Assembly: GCA_026008535.1 (NCBI GenBank) | Contig: BRKX01000011.1 | Coordinates: 49,088,183 to 49,152,182 of the forward strand | Length of the DNA: 64,000 nucleotides | Direction: 5' to 3' | Source: Perilla frutescens | Lineage: Eukaryota; Streptophyta; Magnoliopsida; Lamiales; Lamiaceae | In this document: positions 23,890-37,640 of the stretch, in pieces | Position numbering within the stretch: position 1 is the first letter of the stretch | How the letters are laid out: the number at the start of each line of letters is the position of its first letter | The notes under the pieces: model-generated | Told to the model about the DNA's origin: nothing | What the model saw: the letters and a program-made list of their open reading frames with translations, nothing else | Database searches by the model: none | Program-made: the position numbers and the translations under genes

Positions 23890-26800
23890 TTAACAGAAAA
23901 ACATGGAGTTACGGACACTCTCCTGCAACTTAGGCATCGGAGGCACAGCTGGAGCGCCAGCTGGCGCAGTCCCGTTGTGGCTGGATGATGTCTCTGATGC
24001 ATCTTCAAACTTCATCCACTGGCCCAACTGGGTGGCAGCCAAGTGAGCATAGCATATCGGAGCGACTGCAGATTGTACACATGCACAATGAGAGTCAGAT
24101 ATAAGGAACTGTCGAAGCCAAGAGCTATAATCATTAATATTAATACAAATAAAAACAGAAATAGTGTAAGTCGTTCAATTACCAACAGATATAGCCGTAG
24201 TACTGCGCTGATACCTGCAAAAATGATGAAGAGAGTTTTAGGATGAATCGAGAATTTGACAAACTAAACCTGTAGGTGGTTTTACGATCTGATGATCCAC
24301 TTACACGTAAGACAGGGAATGAACAAGTTCCTGCAAGTCATCTGGCGAAAAGCCAATCTCATCTAATAGGACATGGTAATGTGTAGGCCTCGTTGTTCCC
24401 TATTAAGGAAAATAAAAACAATTTAGAAGGTTCCTCTATAACTCATTTCATGGAAAGACTCGAAGATTGAGGTAGATTATGCAAGTTCCAACTTCCAAGA
24501 GCGAAGTTATAAAGCATGACATGAATTCACAGATGGAATATAAGCTCTCAAGACCGTTCCCTCTCTCAGAAATTCAAACAGAGTTCAGAATTAACAAGGA
24601 GCAGAATACAGTTCTGATGTACCAAATTGAACCATATGTCAGGATGCAAGATTAAACACCAACCTTCGTATACAAAATAGGCCACGAAATTTTAAGTTTG
24701 GGAAAACAATCATCATTGATGGTTAGAATTAAAAGCATTAGCGTTGGTTGAAAGAAGCTAAACAATACTTACAATCATCCCAGCATGTGCACACAAGTAA
24801 AAGTCATAGTTCCTGGGATGACAAACTTTATTGTCTATTATTGTCCCTGCAAAATCAGAATAACACAAATACCGGTGAGAATAAAATTCTTCCACTTTCA
24901 TGTGACTTGTGAGAAAATTGCATCCGAAGAAAATAAAAGAGTGAGTGCATCACCCGGCTGCACATTATCAGGAGAATTTGGCAGAAAAAACTTGGTATGG
25001 TGATTTTTCTGCGCAACGATGACCACAAACTTTGGAGACCATTTCTCATCAAGGAACTTGCAGGCCTGCAGAAAGTGGAAGAATATGGTTATGAAGTAGA
25101 TATGACTTGACTTGAATTGTATATTTACAGAGAAAACCAAAAGAACTATAAGCCCTATGCATTGCAATGCTGGATGAAGCACTGACCTCTATAATTTGGT
25201 CGAGTTCAATGTTCAGAACTTGATTAAATTGTGATTCACTCACACCATCCCTGAAATTTTCATTTAAAGCAAATAATCAAACATAAAATGTGAGAAATCT
25301 AACCATACCACATAAGGTGAACTCTTGCCACTTCAACACCCAAAAGAATTCAAACAAAAATCTACTTACATGATGAGCATCTTTGATTTTTATTTTTATT
25401 TTTTTGGATAAGCAACAGAAAAATGCATGGGTGATTATTAGTTGAGTACAACATAGCTTCTGTATTTCATTCCCTGCTAATGAACTGGATGTTAAGATTC
25501 AGATTTTTTCTAAACTGGACTCATCTCTCATTAAGAACACAAAAAACCGAGTTTTTACATCCAGTTTATAAAAAGAGTCAAACTGTCAAAAATACCAGAA
25601 CTACACGTAGCATCAAATGTTGAAATTATCTTGGGCCTTGGGAACACATTACGGAGAAGTTCATTCTCTATTATTTTAATACCCTCTTTAATAACATAAA
25701 AGATCAATTTTCTGATAATCTGTGTTTATAATTACCAAACTTTGCACATTGCTCAATATATTCAATCCGTTATCTTGCCTGCAAGCAAAACATAAAGGCC
25801 AAATGTTACCTGAATATGATTATCTGATCTGGCTTCCTTTTCCCAGAACTCACATAGAAATCAACCAGAAGCTCCCTACAATTGGAGGAGAAAGAAAATT
25901 AGGTCGCACATCATTAAACATTCATTTTGCCTTTTCAAGTCAGTATACAGTTATGGATTTGATTGTTTTCAGCAGTCAAAATGTCAATCATCAAATGACC
26001 TAATTTTGAATTGCAGTACATCCAGATACTAAGTAGAGCAACAAAAAAACAGGAGTGCCTTCTAGTTAGTAAGAACTCAGTCAAAATAGCAAAATACAGT
26101 TACAGCTTAGAGCGAAGACTCATGCACAAAAGTGGCGAATAACTTTAACCAGAAAAACTTACCTCATTATTCCATCATCTTCAGTGTCCGACACACGCTT
26201 GTAGAGTGAATCTATCATTTCCATCTTAGGAGATTGAGTGCGCACACAGGCTCTATACCGAGAAATGGAAGGCCATTGCCTCGAGCTAACCACCTGGATT
26301 TTAAACAAAACAAGCCTCTGGTTGAGTGACCAAATAAGAGAAAAACCTTGATGGGATCCCAAAGAGAATGTGAAGCAAAAATTACTTAAAAGATTCCATC
26401 TGAATTCAATAAGCATGATTAACTTGTGAAGGACATAAATGAAAAATGGTGAGAAAAGAATGTGTAACGTGTGTGTAAAAAGCAATGGATATCAAAGCAC
26501 TTACCGCAGCAATTGATGGGATATCAGACTGTCCAGGTGAGCCATGAGAGACATCCATGCCAAGAATCAGGGTAGGAAGCTTAGATACCATAGGAATTGA
26601 AGGTGATATCTCACCGGCTAACATAGAATTCAGCCCACCAAGCTGCCAGAAAGTAACAGTAAGCAAAAGAAGCTGCAAACTAGCTTGGAACTACAATCTT
26701 ATACTGACGATCTTGAGATAAATGTTACAGAGAAATGTCAACGAGGAGGGCTACGATAGAATTTTGATGGGGCAACTAACCTTTGCATTAATCTTCAACA

Positions 26801-29780
26801 GCAGATTTGTGAGATACTGATCATTGACCCTCATGGGTGCCAAGCATTGAGTAACAACTCCAAAATCAGACAGGTTTTTACGCTTCCATGGACCTTAAAA
26901 GTTTAGTTCATCATACCCATCATATAACAATTAATCTCAACTTTAATCAGAAAACTAATGATTATGAAAACATAGACACAAACCATATAAGTCACAATTC
27001 TTTCGCTCTGGAAGCAAACAAAGTAGGAACTTTGGTGGACCAGGAAGCTTTGACTGCACTTCATCAAACATTTTCTCCACTCTAACCATGGGTGGGGCTC
27101 GTCTATACTGCTGATTTTCTTCGAAAACATCAAATGGCTCTTCCACAACCTGACATATAAATTGTATATGTTCAAACCCAGTTATTGTCAAACAGAAAGC
27201 AGTAAGGTCAAAAGGATATGGATAACATACTATTCCTTTTGATTCGCCAACTTTCATCAAATCTCTGATCAGGCCACGTACATCACAGCGAGCAGAGAAG
27301 TTAACCACAGCCCAGCGCTCAACCTTGCAAGCATTAACAAATTTCTGCCCAAGCATACAAGTGGTTTTAAAAACACGAGGAATTACATTCAGGCATTTTC
27401 TTAGAAAAAGTGACAAAGCAGTTAACCTTATGATTGAAATTCCACCTCCCATTCCGAGTAAATAAATCTTCTCCATTAGCAACTTTTAGCTGCAATCAAA
27501 CATAAACACAGTAAGCAACAGCATCCTTTCAACAACAATAAACTGAATCATAGCAAAAATCAACTTATACATGTACATGACATAAAAGTATAGAAGCACT
27601 ATCAGTATTTCAATAATGTACCTTAGGGGGTTGGAGAACACGGCCTTCAACCTGAGTAAAGCTACTATTGATAGAAACCCCGCAAGAACGAAGCATAGGT
27701 TCAGCATCATAGTTGTTGATTTTTAAAGCCTGCAACAACCAAAAAGCAGCTTAAAGTAACATGACAATTACCTACTATCCTAGAGGGTAGAGAAGTCTTG
27801 AACGGAAGAAAGCATACATTACTCAGCACCGACATCCTTTCCTGTGGCTTTTGTCGTGATTTCTCCACTAAGGAGGATCGTTGGAATGTTGACAGAGCTT
27901 TCGTGTAACGTTGCAATGAGACCAGAGAACATAGCTAATACAAGCACATGATCAATTAAGATATACTATTGCAAAAAAGAATTTGATAGATGTTGAATTT
28001 AATTCACATTTCCACCTCAACAGGGAAGTATGTTGGTCGTTTAGGCTTCCCAACATTAATGCAGGGAAGATCAGCAGAATATCGCAAGTCGATGTTACGG
28101 TGTTTAACAAAGTAATCATAGACCGTCACTTCTATCGTTTCGCCATCCCCTTCCTTATTTCTCTGCTTTAATGTGAACCTGAAAATTTTCAAAAGGCTAT
28201 CCCCATTAAATCCATGCAAAGAAATTGAATAGAAGCAAGAAAATTGAGGAGAATGAGGAATCATACAATTGCTCTCTGCAAGGCTTTTCACTTAACCCAG
28301 TTATTTTGAACTCTTGATTTGAGGGACTTGTTGTGATCCTCAAATTCTTGAGAGTGCGTTTGGCCTGGAAAAATAGGATTGATGAGAAATTATAACCTAT
28401 AGAGGCACTATCTAGCAATCACCATAGAAGACTAAAGATATTTTCTTCTCACCTTTGCCCAGTCAAGTGAGAATGGATCTCTCACATTTTGATTGGCAAT
28501 CAGAAAATCAGCAACAGGCCCTGGCTGGATGATCATGGTCGTAGATACATCTGGGAGATAAATACAGCCAGCATTGATTATGATCAATAAGAAACTGGAA
28601 TGCACCATATGGTAACAAATAAGATACATCATCGTCGTCGTCATCATCAACGCCCAAATGTAACTATTAGATGGGTCATGGGGAGAATATATTATATATT
28701 ATATATATAGTAACCAAATGTTACCGATATTCAAAGACAAGCCACTTTGGGTAGTTCGGAAGCTTGAATGGAATCCTCGGCAGCCGAGAACCCCGCCTCC
28801 AACATCAGTAAAAGTTTTTGGATCATTATGGAAAAACGATTGGCGAACCAGCAGGCAACCCCTGACATCAAGGATACAACAAGATGTAAATTCATTCATT
28901 ACAATTTCAATGTACAAGCATAACTTACTGCTTGGCTGCATTCTGCCTCAATATGATGTCCAAAACCCGAAAGGCCTCCTGAGAGTTTTCAGTTTCATGG
29001 CCACGTAAAGCATTCGCGATGGCTTGCATGGGAATTTTAGCAGCAAAACTTATCTCCACTTTGAAGGTTTTGGAATGGTACGGGCGTCTCTGCCTTTTCT
29101 TGTCACTTTCATTGGGACTTCCCTGTCCTCCAGGGCTGCAATTCCCATTGTTCCTAAATGCAGCAATGCACTAGCATTAAGAGACAACAGCAACACTAAA
29201 CAACAGTAACAACCCAAAACAACAGAGATGATACACACCGATTTGATGTCACGTCCTCAAGCACAACAGTAAACTCAAGTTTATTACGAGGAAGTGAACC
29301 AACGGTGAACAAACTCTTCTCTCCATCATAAGCAAATTCTTTTCCAGCCAACTCAGTATCATATGTATCACGGACTCGGTCAAGCACTTTCCTACCAACA
29401 CCCTTGCCATCAACAGGGCGGCCATCTTCGTAAAAAAGGGCAACCTATTGAGTAGCATGAAGGAGAGTTGGATAAATAAATGAATAGTCAATGTCTTTAT
29501 GAAGTATGAACACAAAAAAAAACCGGGATTGTGCCTACAGACATACACTATAATGAAAGAAGTGCCCATCAACATTGTTCACATTCACTTTGAAGTGATT
29601 CGTAACGATAGGAACTTTATTCCCCTTAGTTCCAAGGCCACGTCTAGCCATTGGGACCCGGGAAACTTTTTTTGCTTCTGGTTCTGTAACGATTTTTGTA
29701 GGAGTAACATTTGGAGGAACAGGAGGTGGAGGAGGCAGTGCTTCTGAGGCCCCATTTCCATCGTGTTGAGATGGATCCAT
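23890..29780 (-). CDS. AGO4: ARGONAUTE 4-clade protein, copy A (22 exons)
   Basis: Exons from the start codon: 29780-29547, 29444-29239, 29153-28929, 28861-28725, 28550-28453, 28364-28267, 28178-28016, 27934-27818, 27729-27622, 27489-27427, 27344-27231, 27149-26984, 26893-26781, 26642-26505, 26293-26163, 25875-25810, 25250-25187, 25065-24954, 24846-24773, 24399-24305, 24214-24183, 24065-23890. All GT..AG, phases consistent: 909 residues (Arabidopsis AGO4 is about 924). AGO4 binds 24-nt siRNAs and guides DNA methylation at target loci. N domain, linker (RTTQSGLSLNI near 257), PAZ (about 270-390), MID, then PIWI with the slicer triad: Asp644 in GMDVSHG, Asp727 in RDGVSESQF, His859 in CYAHLAA. 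The C-terminus NSMFFC is typical of the clade. No frameshift or premature stop was found. AGO4 versus AGO6/8/9 within the clade is inferred. Confidence 0.95.
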
Positions 29781-31750
29781 TACAGATCTAGTAAGAAAGG
29801 TTCGTCAGATAGTCATGCATGTAATTAAAACAATGAAAACTCCATGCCAGTATTTCAGGCAGGCGTTTTTTCACCAAAAACTGAAAACAAAGCAAAATAA
29901 CTGCACAAATGGAAGTGTGTAACAAAGTAGAAAAATCCTGAGTATATTGACCTTCTTCCTCAAGGACAAGAATACTCTTCTAAAACACTAGACATTAGAC
30001 ATATAGACACAAGAGACGGTTAAGTGAATATTTCTATTGTCTGAACTAAATGCATTGACCAAAGGTATATGAAGAACATGAAGTAACAATTAACAAACCC
30101 AGTTTAGAGTTCTTTCATTCTGTAATATAAATCATCATCATACAGGCAAAGTGTTCACACCAATTACAATTCTGAAAAAGAAAATGATTTACAAATACTT
30201 CGAAACAACTTCTTGAAGATGTCATGCACTGAAAAGGCACAATGTTGTCGTATTATCAACATGAACAACAAAACCTCTGAGAGCTTTAATCACAATTTTA
30301 TGAAAAATGAACTAGAAAGAAGGAAGATGGAAGTGATGTTAAACAAGCTACTAATGCTAGAAACTCAGGCACAAAAAAATTAGGCAAAGCCACAGCAGAG
30401 CCAGAAGCAAAAATAATGAAATACCATAAGTCTTATGGAAATTTCCTTATAAATGTTTATGGAAGCTGGATTACAAAAGATCATTCAACTCGAGAGATTT
30501 TTTTTTTACCAAAAAAAAGTAATAATGACGACAACAAGAACGACAAGGAGAATAATAAGTTAATAATAATATGTAATCTAGACAAAATTGTGATAGGATA
30601 ACAAATAGCAGCTATGATTCAAAATTTCATGAAATGCAAACTGAAGAAATCGTGAAATGTACAAGAGATAGAGAAGTTTTATTAAGTAGAAACTCTTTTG
30701 TTTAAAACGAAGAGTAACCTCAAGAACTTCAGAACACAAACTTGAACTCTAATAAAAATAATGTGGATAAAGTTCAATAAAACAAGTATTCTACCCATTT
30801 TTCACACAGTAATAGTTCTAAAAATAAATGCATGTAAAACTACAAAGAAGGAAAAACACTGTATGCAGCCAGCCAGAGACGATTGTAGATCTAACAAAAT
30901 CTTTCCAGCAAGAGATAAATAATTTCCTCTTTTAACGCTTAAGGGGAACATGAAATTATTTTGTTGACTCAAAAGCCTAAAAAATACCTGAATGAAAACA
31001 AGAGAAAACCAAAAAAATTGAAAAATCTTAACAAACATAAACCGAGAACAAAGGATATATAATTACCAAGTAAAAATCAGAGCTTTAAACTTGTCGAATC
31101 TAGTCAATTTACAGCCATGCATGTCAAGAAACATAAACAAGCCAGATAAATAAATAAAGGGGAAAAAAAATTGAAACACAAACCCACACACACACACGTA
31201 GAATGTAGCTACCTACTCTCCTTTACCTTAAAAATTCCCCCACTGAAAGAGAAAGAGTGGTTTTACTCCGTTCTTGAAACACTGTAAAAGTTCACCAAGA
31301 AATAACAAGTCAACACACAGCTTATATCGCAGAAAAGGACACGACTTTTGCAAAGACTTCAAACAAAAATGCAGTAAATTTGACACCCATGAACACTCGT
31401 CTCCGGTAAGACTTCAGGGGAGGAAAGAAAAAGGGGGAAAAAAGGAAAAGAAAAAAAAAACCCAAAAAAAGCATTTCAAACAACAAAACATCAGAACTTT
31501 ACATACAAAACCCACACAACTCAATAATTTAACCCAAACTGAAGTGAAACGAGCTAAGAAGGACAAGATTCAGACAGGAAACCCTAGAAATGAGCTTCTT
31601 CAGCGCCTTTACTGAAGAGAGAGAGAGAGTTACCGAAAATATAAAGGATGACAGAGTTACCAACACCTTAGAGAGAGAAAGGAGAGAGGAGTGGAGCTGG
31701 AGAGTGACACAAATTGGAGAGGAGAGAGAAACAAACGAAGGACAACAACT
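29781..31750 (-). promoter_or_regulatory. Leader of AGO4-A: leader intron and CT-rich first exon
   Basis: On the minus strand an acceptor (TTACTAG) ends a leader intron at 29788, seven bases before the ATG. A likely donor (TTTAAG then GTAAAGG) sits at 31226, giving a 1.4-kb leader intron. The first leader exon, about 31227-31740, is rich in CTCTCT tracts and carries a telo-box (TCTAGGGTTT, plus strand about 31579-31588). Copy B has the same layout with a shorter intron. Exact transcription start is unknown. Confidence 0.6.
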
Positions 31751-31811
31751 TTTTACTTTTTTTTTTTTTGCGTGCGTATTATCTTTTTTATTATTTGCGT
31801 ATTGAACTGTT

Positions 31812-31817
31812 GAAATA

Positions 31818-31857
<40 letters not shown>
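31812..31857. repeat. (AAT)n microsatellite upstream of AGO4-A
   Basis: About 14 ATA/ATT units directly upstream of the CT-rich leader. Confidence 0.9.
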
Positions 31858-31862
31858 TCACC

Positions 31863-32025
31863 AAATTTTAAGTATGACAATAAATGTATATTTATAAATA
31901 ATCGATGGGAGCCGCACGGCACTAGTAATAAATTCACCAAATGATGTAATATAATTGTATAAGTTGTGTTCACGTGTTTACTATTTATATTTATAAATAT
32001 ACATTTCTCGTCATACTTAAAATTT
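31863..32025. repeat. Foldback inverted repeat upstream of AGO4-A
   Basis: The arm 31863-31900 (starting AAATTTTAAGTATGAC) is repeated inverted at 31988-32025 with only two differences in 38 bases. The spacer of 87 bases contains GCCGCACGGC and a CACGTG G-box core. It lies about 120-280 bp upstream of the inferred AGO4-A leader. Confidence 0.85.
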
Positions 32026-32940
32026 ATCATATGAATTTTGATATTCCAAATTCATTATTTAATTTACGCGCAGCTCTATATTGGATCGGTGCGTCATTAA
32101 AATATGTATTAAAATTTAGGATGTTGGTACCAATATAAATCGATTTAGATATAATCATAAAATTTAGTGGATGACACTTTTATTTTATAACTCCATACGT
32201 ATTTAGTATCTACTAAAACCAACAATTTAAGATAAGTACGTATCTGGCAACAATGACCAAATGGAGAATTATAATCACATTGGCAGTGCTATCAATAGTG
32301 AAAACTTCATAGATTTTAAGCACGTGCACAAACTAATTACAGTAATCATTATTAGACCATTGGTTTGCAAGTTTTGGCAACTTCAAAATTAAAATGAAAT
32401 ACTACAATCTTTAGTATCTATTTTTCCGCCACATAAAAACCGACAATACGAGTTTTTTTTGTAGTGAAACAGTCAACCTATAAAATGATACTCACTCCAT
32501 TTCGTTTTAATTGTTGTTTTAATTTTTCATTTAAAATTAACAATTATTTTTATGGACTAATATACACACCTTCCATATATGATATAAAATATTATTCACA
32601 TATATTTTCCTAAAATAAGATTTGGGATATAGTTAAAATTGGGAGAGAGAGTGTGAAAATTTATAAATAAAAAATATTTTCACACAAAATAAAAAAGTTA
32701 AAACAACAATTATATGTACTCCAACCTATTAAAAAACTACTCAAAACTCTATGCTATTAATTTTTAGGTGCTGAAAATTATATGCGATTATAATTCTGAA
32801 AAGTTTTCCCATAGTTTTATATATTAAAATCTCATTTTGAATTGCATGAAATACAATTACAATTTCGACCATAGTAAAAAATATTAAAGTTTGTTTTCCG
32901 TAAAATTAAAATTGACATTTGGTTGTGGACTTGTGGTGGC
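32026..32940. other. AT-rich spacer with a degenerate Stowaway-like MITE
   Basis: Around 32488-32725 the ends TACTCACTCCATTTCG..AATTGTTGTTTTAA and TTAAAACAACAATT..TGTACTCC are partly inverted copies, resembling the CTCCCTCCGT family of plant Stowaway MITEs. No gene is seen. Confidence 0.4.
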
Positions 32941-32948
32941 ATTATTGG

Positions 32949-33469
32949 TAGGGCTGTAAACAAACCAAATAGTTCATGATCTATTCAGCTGTCGATTCGA
33001 AAAATATTCAATCGAAATTCGATTCGTGAAACAAAGTAACCGAATTCGATAATTTTTTTAAATTCGACTATCTTAACGAACCGAATTCGAATAGTTCGCG
33101 AATAGTTCACGAATAGTTCGAGTTCGAATGTAAACGAACTTAGTTCTCGAATTTGGTCACGAACATGTTCACGAATCCTTTCACGAATCTATTCACAAAT
33201 CCGATCACGAATCTGTTCACGAACTTGTAATCAAACTTACATTAAAATTTTCAAAATATATAAATTTATGTTGGCCCCAAAGAAATATTTAACCTCGATC
33301 AAATTAAATTTAAAACGGCTCTTAAGTATGATTGATCTACCAAAAATAAAATATTGTATACTCCCCTAAAATTAAATTTGACTATTCAATATTGATAATA
33401 TAAATTATACTTTCTTTTTATTATCTTTTATTTATAAATTATAATATATACTAGAGTGTTATTTTAATA

Positions 33470-33504
<35 letters not shown>

Positions 33505-34643
33505 TAAAACTCCAATTTTTTTTAAAAATAAAACAAGATTACTATAAATATTGCATTGGAATAAAAGTTAATAGGATTTTATAATCAATTTTGATAATTT
33601 AACGTTAATATTCGATAATATAAATTACTTTCTTTTTATTATCTTTTATTTATAATATATACTAGACTATTATTTTACATATTATGATAATAAATTAATA
33701 ATAAGATAAAGTCAATGATTAATCTAAAATTGATACATATTGTCTATTGATATACTCATATGAGTAATTAAGTAAATGTCAAATTTTGAACATATATGTA
33801 CATTTTTTAATTTATTAACATGTTTAAAAAACATGTATCTAAAACATACATTTAAAGATTATTACAAATATTGCAAATTTGCAATAGAAATAAAATTTTA
33901 ATAGGACTTTATAATCAATTTGACAATTTAACATTATATTAATATTAGATAATATAAATTATTTTTTTATTATCTTTTATTTATAATATCCATTGATAAT
34001 TATTTTACATGATATGATAATACTAAGTTATAATTAAATGATTAGTCTAAAAATAATGCATATTGTCCATTGATATAACTTATAAGTAATTAAGTAAATT
34101 ACTAATTTTGAACATATACATATATTTTTTAATTTATTAACATGTTTCAAAAACATATACTACGTTGATTTAAACTAATTTATTTCCACTAATTTGTATA
34201 TTATTTTCAAATTGTGTAGGTGCATGGAAATCAAGAACTTATATTGCTCTTGATTGTTTTGTTGTTTTTTGCCTATTAAACTTTCGAACATGGAGATGAT
34301 TATAAACTATCGAATTTTTGTCTAATATTTTTCGAACTTCTTATCGAATTTTTGTCGAATATTTATCGAATTTTATCGAATATTTATTGAATTTTATCGA
34401 TATGAGGTGTATCGAATTATTTGCCGAACTTGATCACGAATTTGTTGTCAAACATTAATCGAATAGTTTGTCGAATTTGTTATCGAATCGAATTCAACCA
34501 TAATTTTTTTTATCGAACTCGAATTTAAATCCCATTTCGAAGTTCGAGTCGAACTCGGACTCGAATTCGAACTTAAAATTTCTAAACGAATTCGAATTCG
34601 AACTTGATAATATTTGCTTCGATTCGGTTCGTTTACAGCCCTA
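32949..34643. mobile_element. Non-autonomous hAT-like transposon, 1695 bp
   Basis: Inverted termini TAGGGCTGTAAACAAACC and GGTTCGTTTACAGCCCTA are flanked by 8-base duplications ATTATTGG (32941-32948) and ATTGTTGG (34644-34651), one difference. Both subterminal regions are dense arrays of short CGAATTCGA / TTCACGAA / GTTCGAAT motifs, as expected for transposase-binding sites. The interior has three diverged direct repeats and no transposase. Confidence 0.8.
33370..34020. repeat. Three diverged direct repeats inside the hAT-like element
   Basis: The block GATAATATAAATTA..TTTATTATCTTTTATTTATAA recurs near 33390, 33610 and 33950, each followed by an ATTATTTTA-type stretch. The copies differ by point changes and small indels. 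Confidence 0.7.
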
Positions 34644-34651
34644 ATTGTTGG

Positions 34652-34790
34652 TGTCTTACAACAAATAAGTAGCCCATCAATTATTTACAAATTATTTAGC
34701 ACTTATGTAGTTCACTCATGTCATGGGTTGTAAAATGTAATTAAGTGATATTTCTCACGCGCGCGTATGTATATATGTATATATATATAG

Positions 34791-34825
<35 letters not shown>

Positions 34826-37320
34826 ACATTTAATTTCCAAATTCTCCTTAAAAAAATAAATTAAAAAAAAGTGCACACGCGTGCAGAATCAATATATGAT
34901 ATCTTCTTAAAAAATCAATATATGATAAAATCGTAACAAACTACCAAGTGGAGTCGGTTATAGGCGAGTCTATTTAATTAGTTATTTTTCCATTTTTTCT
35001 CGTGTTTCTTTTGGGGACTAATAAAATGAATTTTTACAAGTCATAGATGGATTGTTAGCTAACTATTTTAATCCCATTCACTATTACAAAACCGACCTCT
35101 TCAAATTCCAACCAATCTCATGCTCAATATTATAATTGAGGTAAACACATCAGTTTTAATTTTTACCCAGAAATAACCCAACATGTTGATATCTATCTAA
35201 AAATTTAAATTCATATCCCCTTTTTTTAACATAAAATGTCTTCCAACCAGTTTTTAAGCCACTTAGGACTTGGAATTTTATTTTTCTTTCTAAAATGAAG
35301 AAGAAAAGATAAATGAATTACATATTTACATGCAACATAAAAAATGACGTGGATGAAACGATGTCGTAATAAAATATGTCATTATTATAATAGAATATTG
35401 TATTCGTAATTATCAATATTTTATATTTATTAAAATGACATTTTAACACATATGTGTACATAAATTTAATATAATTAAATATTACAAAGAAAACTAATGT
35501 CAGGTCATTTGACGGATCAAGATCCATCTGAAAATGGATTCAAGACGTAAACACAACATTGTATTTTACTTACATTGATGATAAATCAAAATAAAAAATG
35601 ACTAAATATAATAGATATATACAAATATGAAAATTGTGTGACTGATCAGTAAAAATTTATGTGACCATCTTACAAGAGAAAATCCCATAAAAAAACTAAT
35701 ATTGCACAAAGTAACGCAAGAAGATGGAGCACTCATGAGTTCAGGACCTGCCAACATCATAGATCCAAACGGGACATATGAATCAATGTGATGGGGCAAG
35801 CTAAAATTACGTAAAATTGATATTTGGGTAGATTCTAAATTTACATGTAAAATGTGTTAATTCTCATGTTTTATCGATATATTGTACGGAACTCTTTTGT
35901 GCTTTTAGAAAATTCACACAAATTACGCGCGTTATTGGATCGTATGCACAAATTTTCATTTTCCAAAAATTGGATCAAAATACATTTATTTATTTGCTTT
36001 GCCTTACTACAATTTTGCACGAAAATATTAATATATTTATTAAGAAATTAAAGTAAAAACTGTACACATTTTTTCAAAAATCACGAGAGAATTTTACGGA
36101 TTTTTGTCATATTTTATCAATAATATGAAATAACTCACTATTATATTACGTTGTTCGATTGAATTTTACATAATAACTTGAACTCCGGACAATTAAATAT
36201 CTTCAACGTGAACAAATGAATTTTGACACACACATAATTATTAATCCAAAATGTATATCCCACATTTATTTAATGAAACTTGAAATTACAATAATTTAAT
36301 ACCACCAAATATTAGTACGAAAGTATATATAAATAACTAGAAAAGTAATAATATTAATATTGAATATAAAAATATGATTAGAAGACTTGAAAATAAAATA
36401 TTTTGTAAAGAATAGTTTTAGATGGACTGTTAGCCTACCTCCTATCATCCCCAAACCTAATATAGTAGTAATAAATAATAATAACTCCTATAAAGGTGTG
36501 AGCTTTATTTAGAGGGATTGGCATTGATACTATAATTTAATCAACATAAATAGATAGTGGTATTGGTGTTTCTCAAAAGGCATTCCCTTCCCATATTCGT
36601 ATTTATCTCGATTTTCGAACCATTTCACTGACACGCCCTACGTGCTCTGGGACTGTTCCCTAATTGTCGCAGCAGCCACCCATAATTTTTATTTTTATTT
36701 ACTATAAAACAAAAGCTTCAATCTATTGATTATGATATATGTGATTATGTGAACAATAAATTCACTTCAACTTCAACTACTAAAGTCTAAATATATAACG
36801 TAATCCAAATTTACACGTGCTAATACTAGAAACTATTCATTTTTTTTTCCTAAAAAATATTACATTTGAGAAATAGCAAAGTCTAGTTCAACTGTCCCAA
36901 ATAATCTTTTCGAACTTACTTAATAGTTAGCGTGTGATAATCTTTTACAAATTTGTACTTATATATATTCAACGGTCTAGACTAGAATACATTATTATTA
37001 TAGTTAAAAATGCAGCAGATTCTCAATTTCATCTCTAACAATTTGCACTATAATTCTACACTAAAAAAAAATATTCTGGAATATTCTTTTTATTTCATTT
37101 ACAATTATTATTTTATAATGGATAATATATAATGATTTATGAAATTTCATTTAATGGATATCTATATTTAAATTCAAATATTCATAATAATTATTAAAAT
37201 ATTTTTTTAGAACAAATATATTTGAATTAATGTAAAATAAAAATAAGATTCATTTAAATATTACAAAACAAACATAAAGTTACATGATAACATATTCTAA
37301 TTCTTCGAATTAGAACATTC
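34652..37320. other. AT-rich DNA without a recognised gene
   Basis: Contains a compound TA/ATAC microsatellite at about 34760-34825. Short frames at 35318, 35602 and 35854 show no family motif and are treated as chance. Confidence 0.4.
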
Positions 37321-37321
37321 C

Positions 37322-37640
37322 TACTACAAATGATCAATTAATGCATTTCGAAACGACAGATGTGCTTCTACATCTTGGATTTATCGAAACGGAGCATGAA
37401 AATTTTAAAATTGAGTATTTTCATCAATAATAAATTCAACATCTGGTGGTGGCACGTCCGTTGCTTCTTCAATTGGTGCATTAATATCTCATTCATCCTC
37501 GATTATCATATTGTGCATTATGATGCACACAGTCATAATATTGCACAAATCGTTTTTGTTCCACGAACGTGCTGGATTTGTCCACAATTGCAAATCGACT
37601 TTGCAAATCCAAACGACTTCAAATTTGATCATGTGCAGCC
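37322..37640 (-). pseudogene. PIF/Harbinger transposase, C-terminal remnant
   Basis: On the minus strand the sequence reads NIMTVCIIMHNMIIEDE, then a stop, DINAPIEEATDVPPPDVEF, and after further stops FRNALIDHL. This is the well-known C-terminal pattern of plant Harbinger (HARBI1-like DDE) transposases (IMTxCIIxHNMIIEDERD..LRNALIDHLWE). Stops replace expected Arg, Gln and Trp codons, consistent with C-to-T decay, and a frameshift separates an upstream SRFAIV-like piece. The catalytic N-terminal part is missing. Confidence 0.82.

Noticed and set aside
26406..27482. Longer minus-strand frames in the AGO4-A region taken as separate genes
   Set aside because: They are single exons of AGO4-A read through into introns or in shifted frames.
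31272..31864. Frames of about 110 codons on both strands in the AGO4-A leader
   Set aside because: They are low-complexity Lys- or Leu/Ser-rich translations of the CT/GA-rich leader and AAT repeat.
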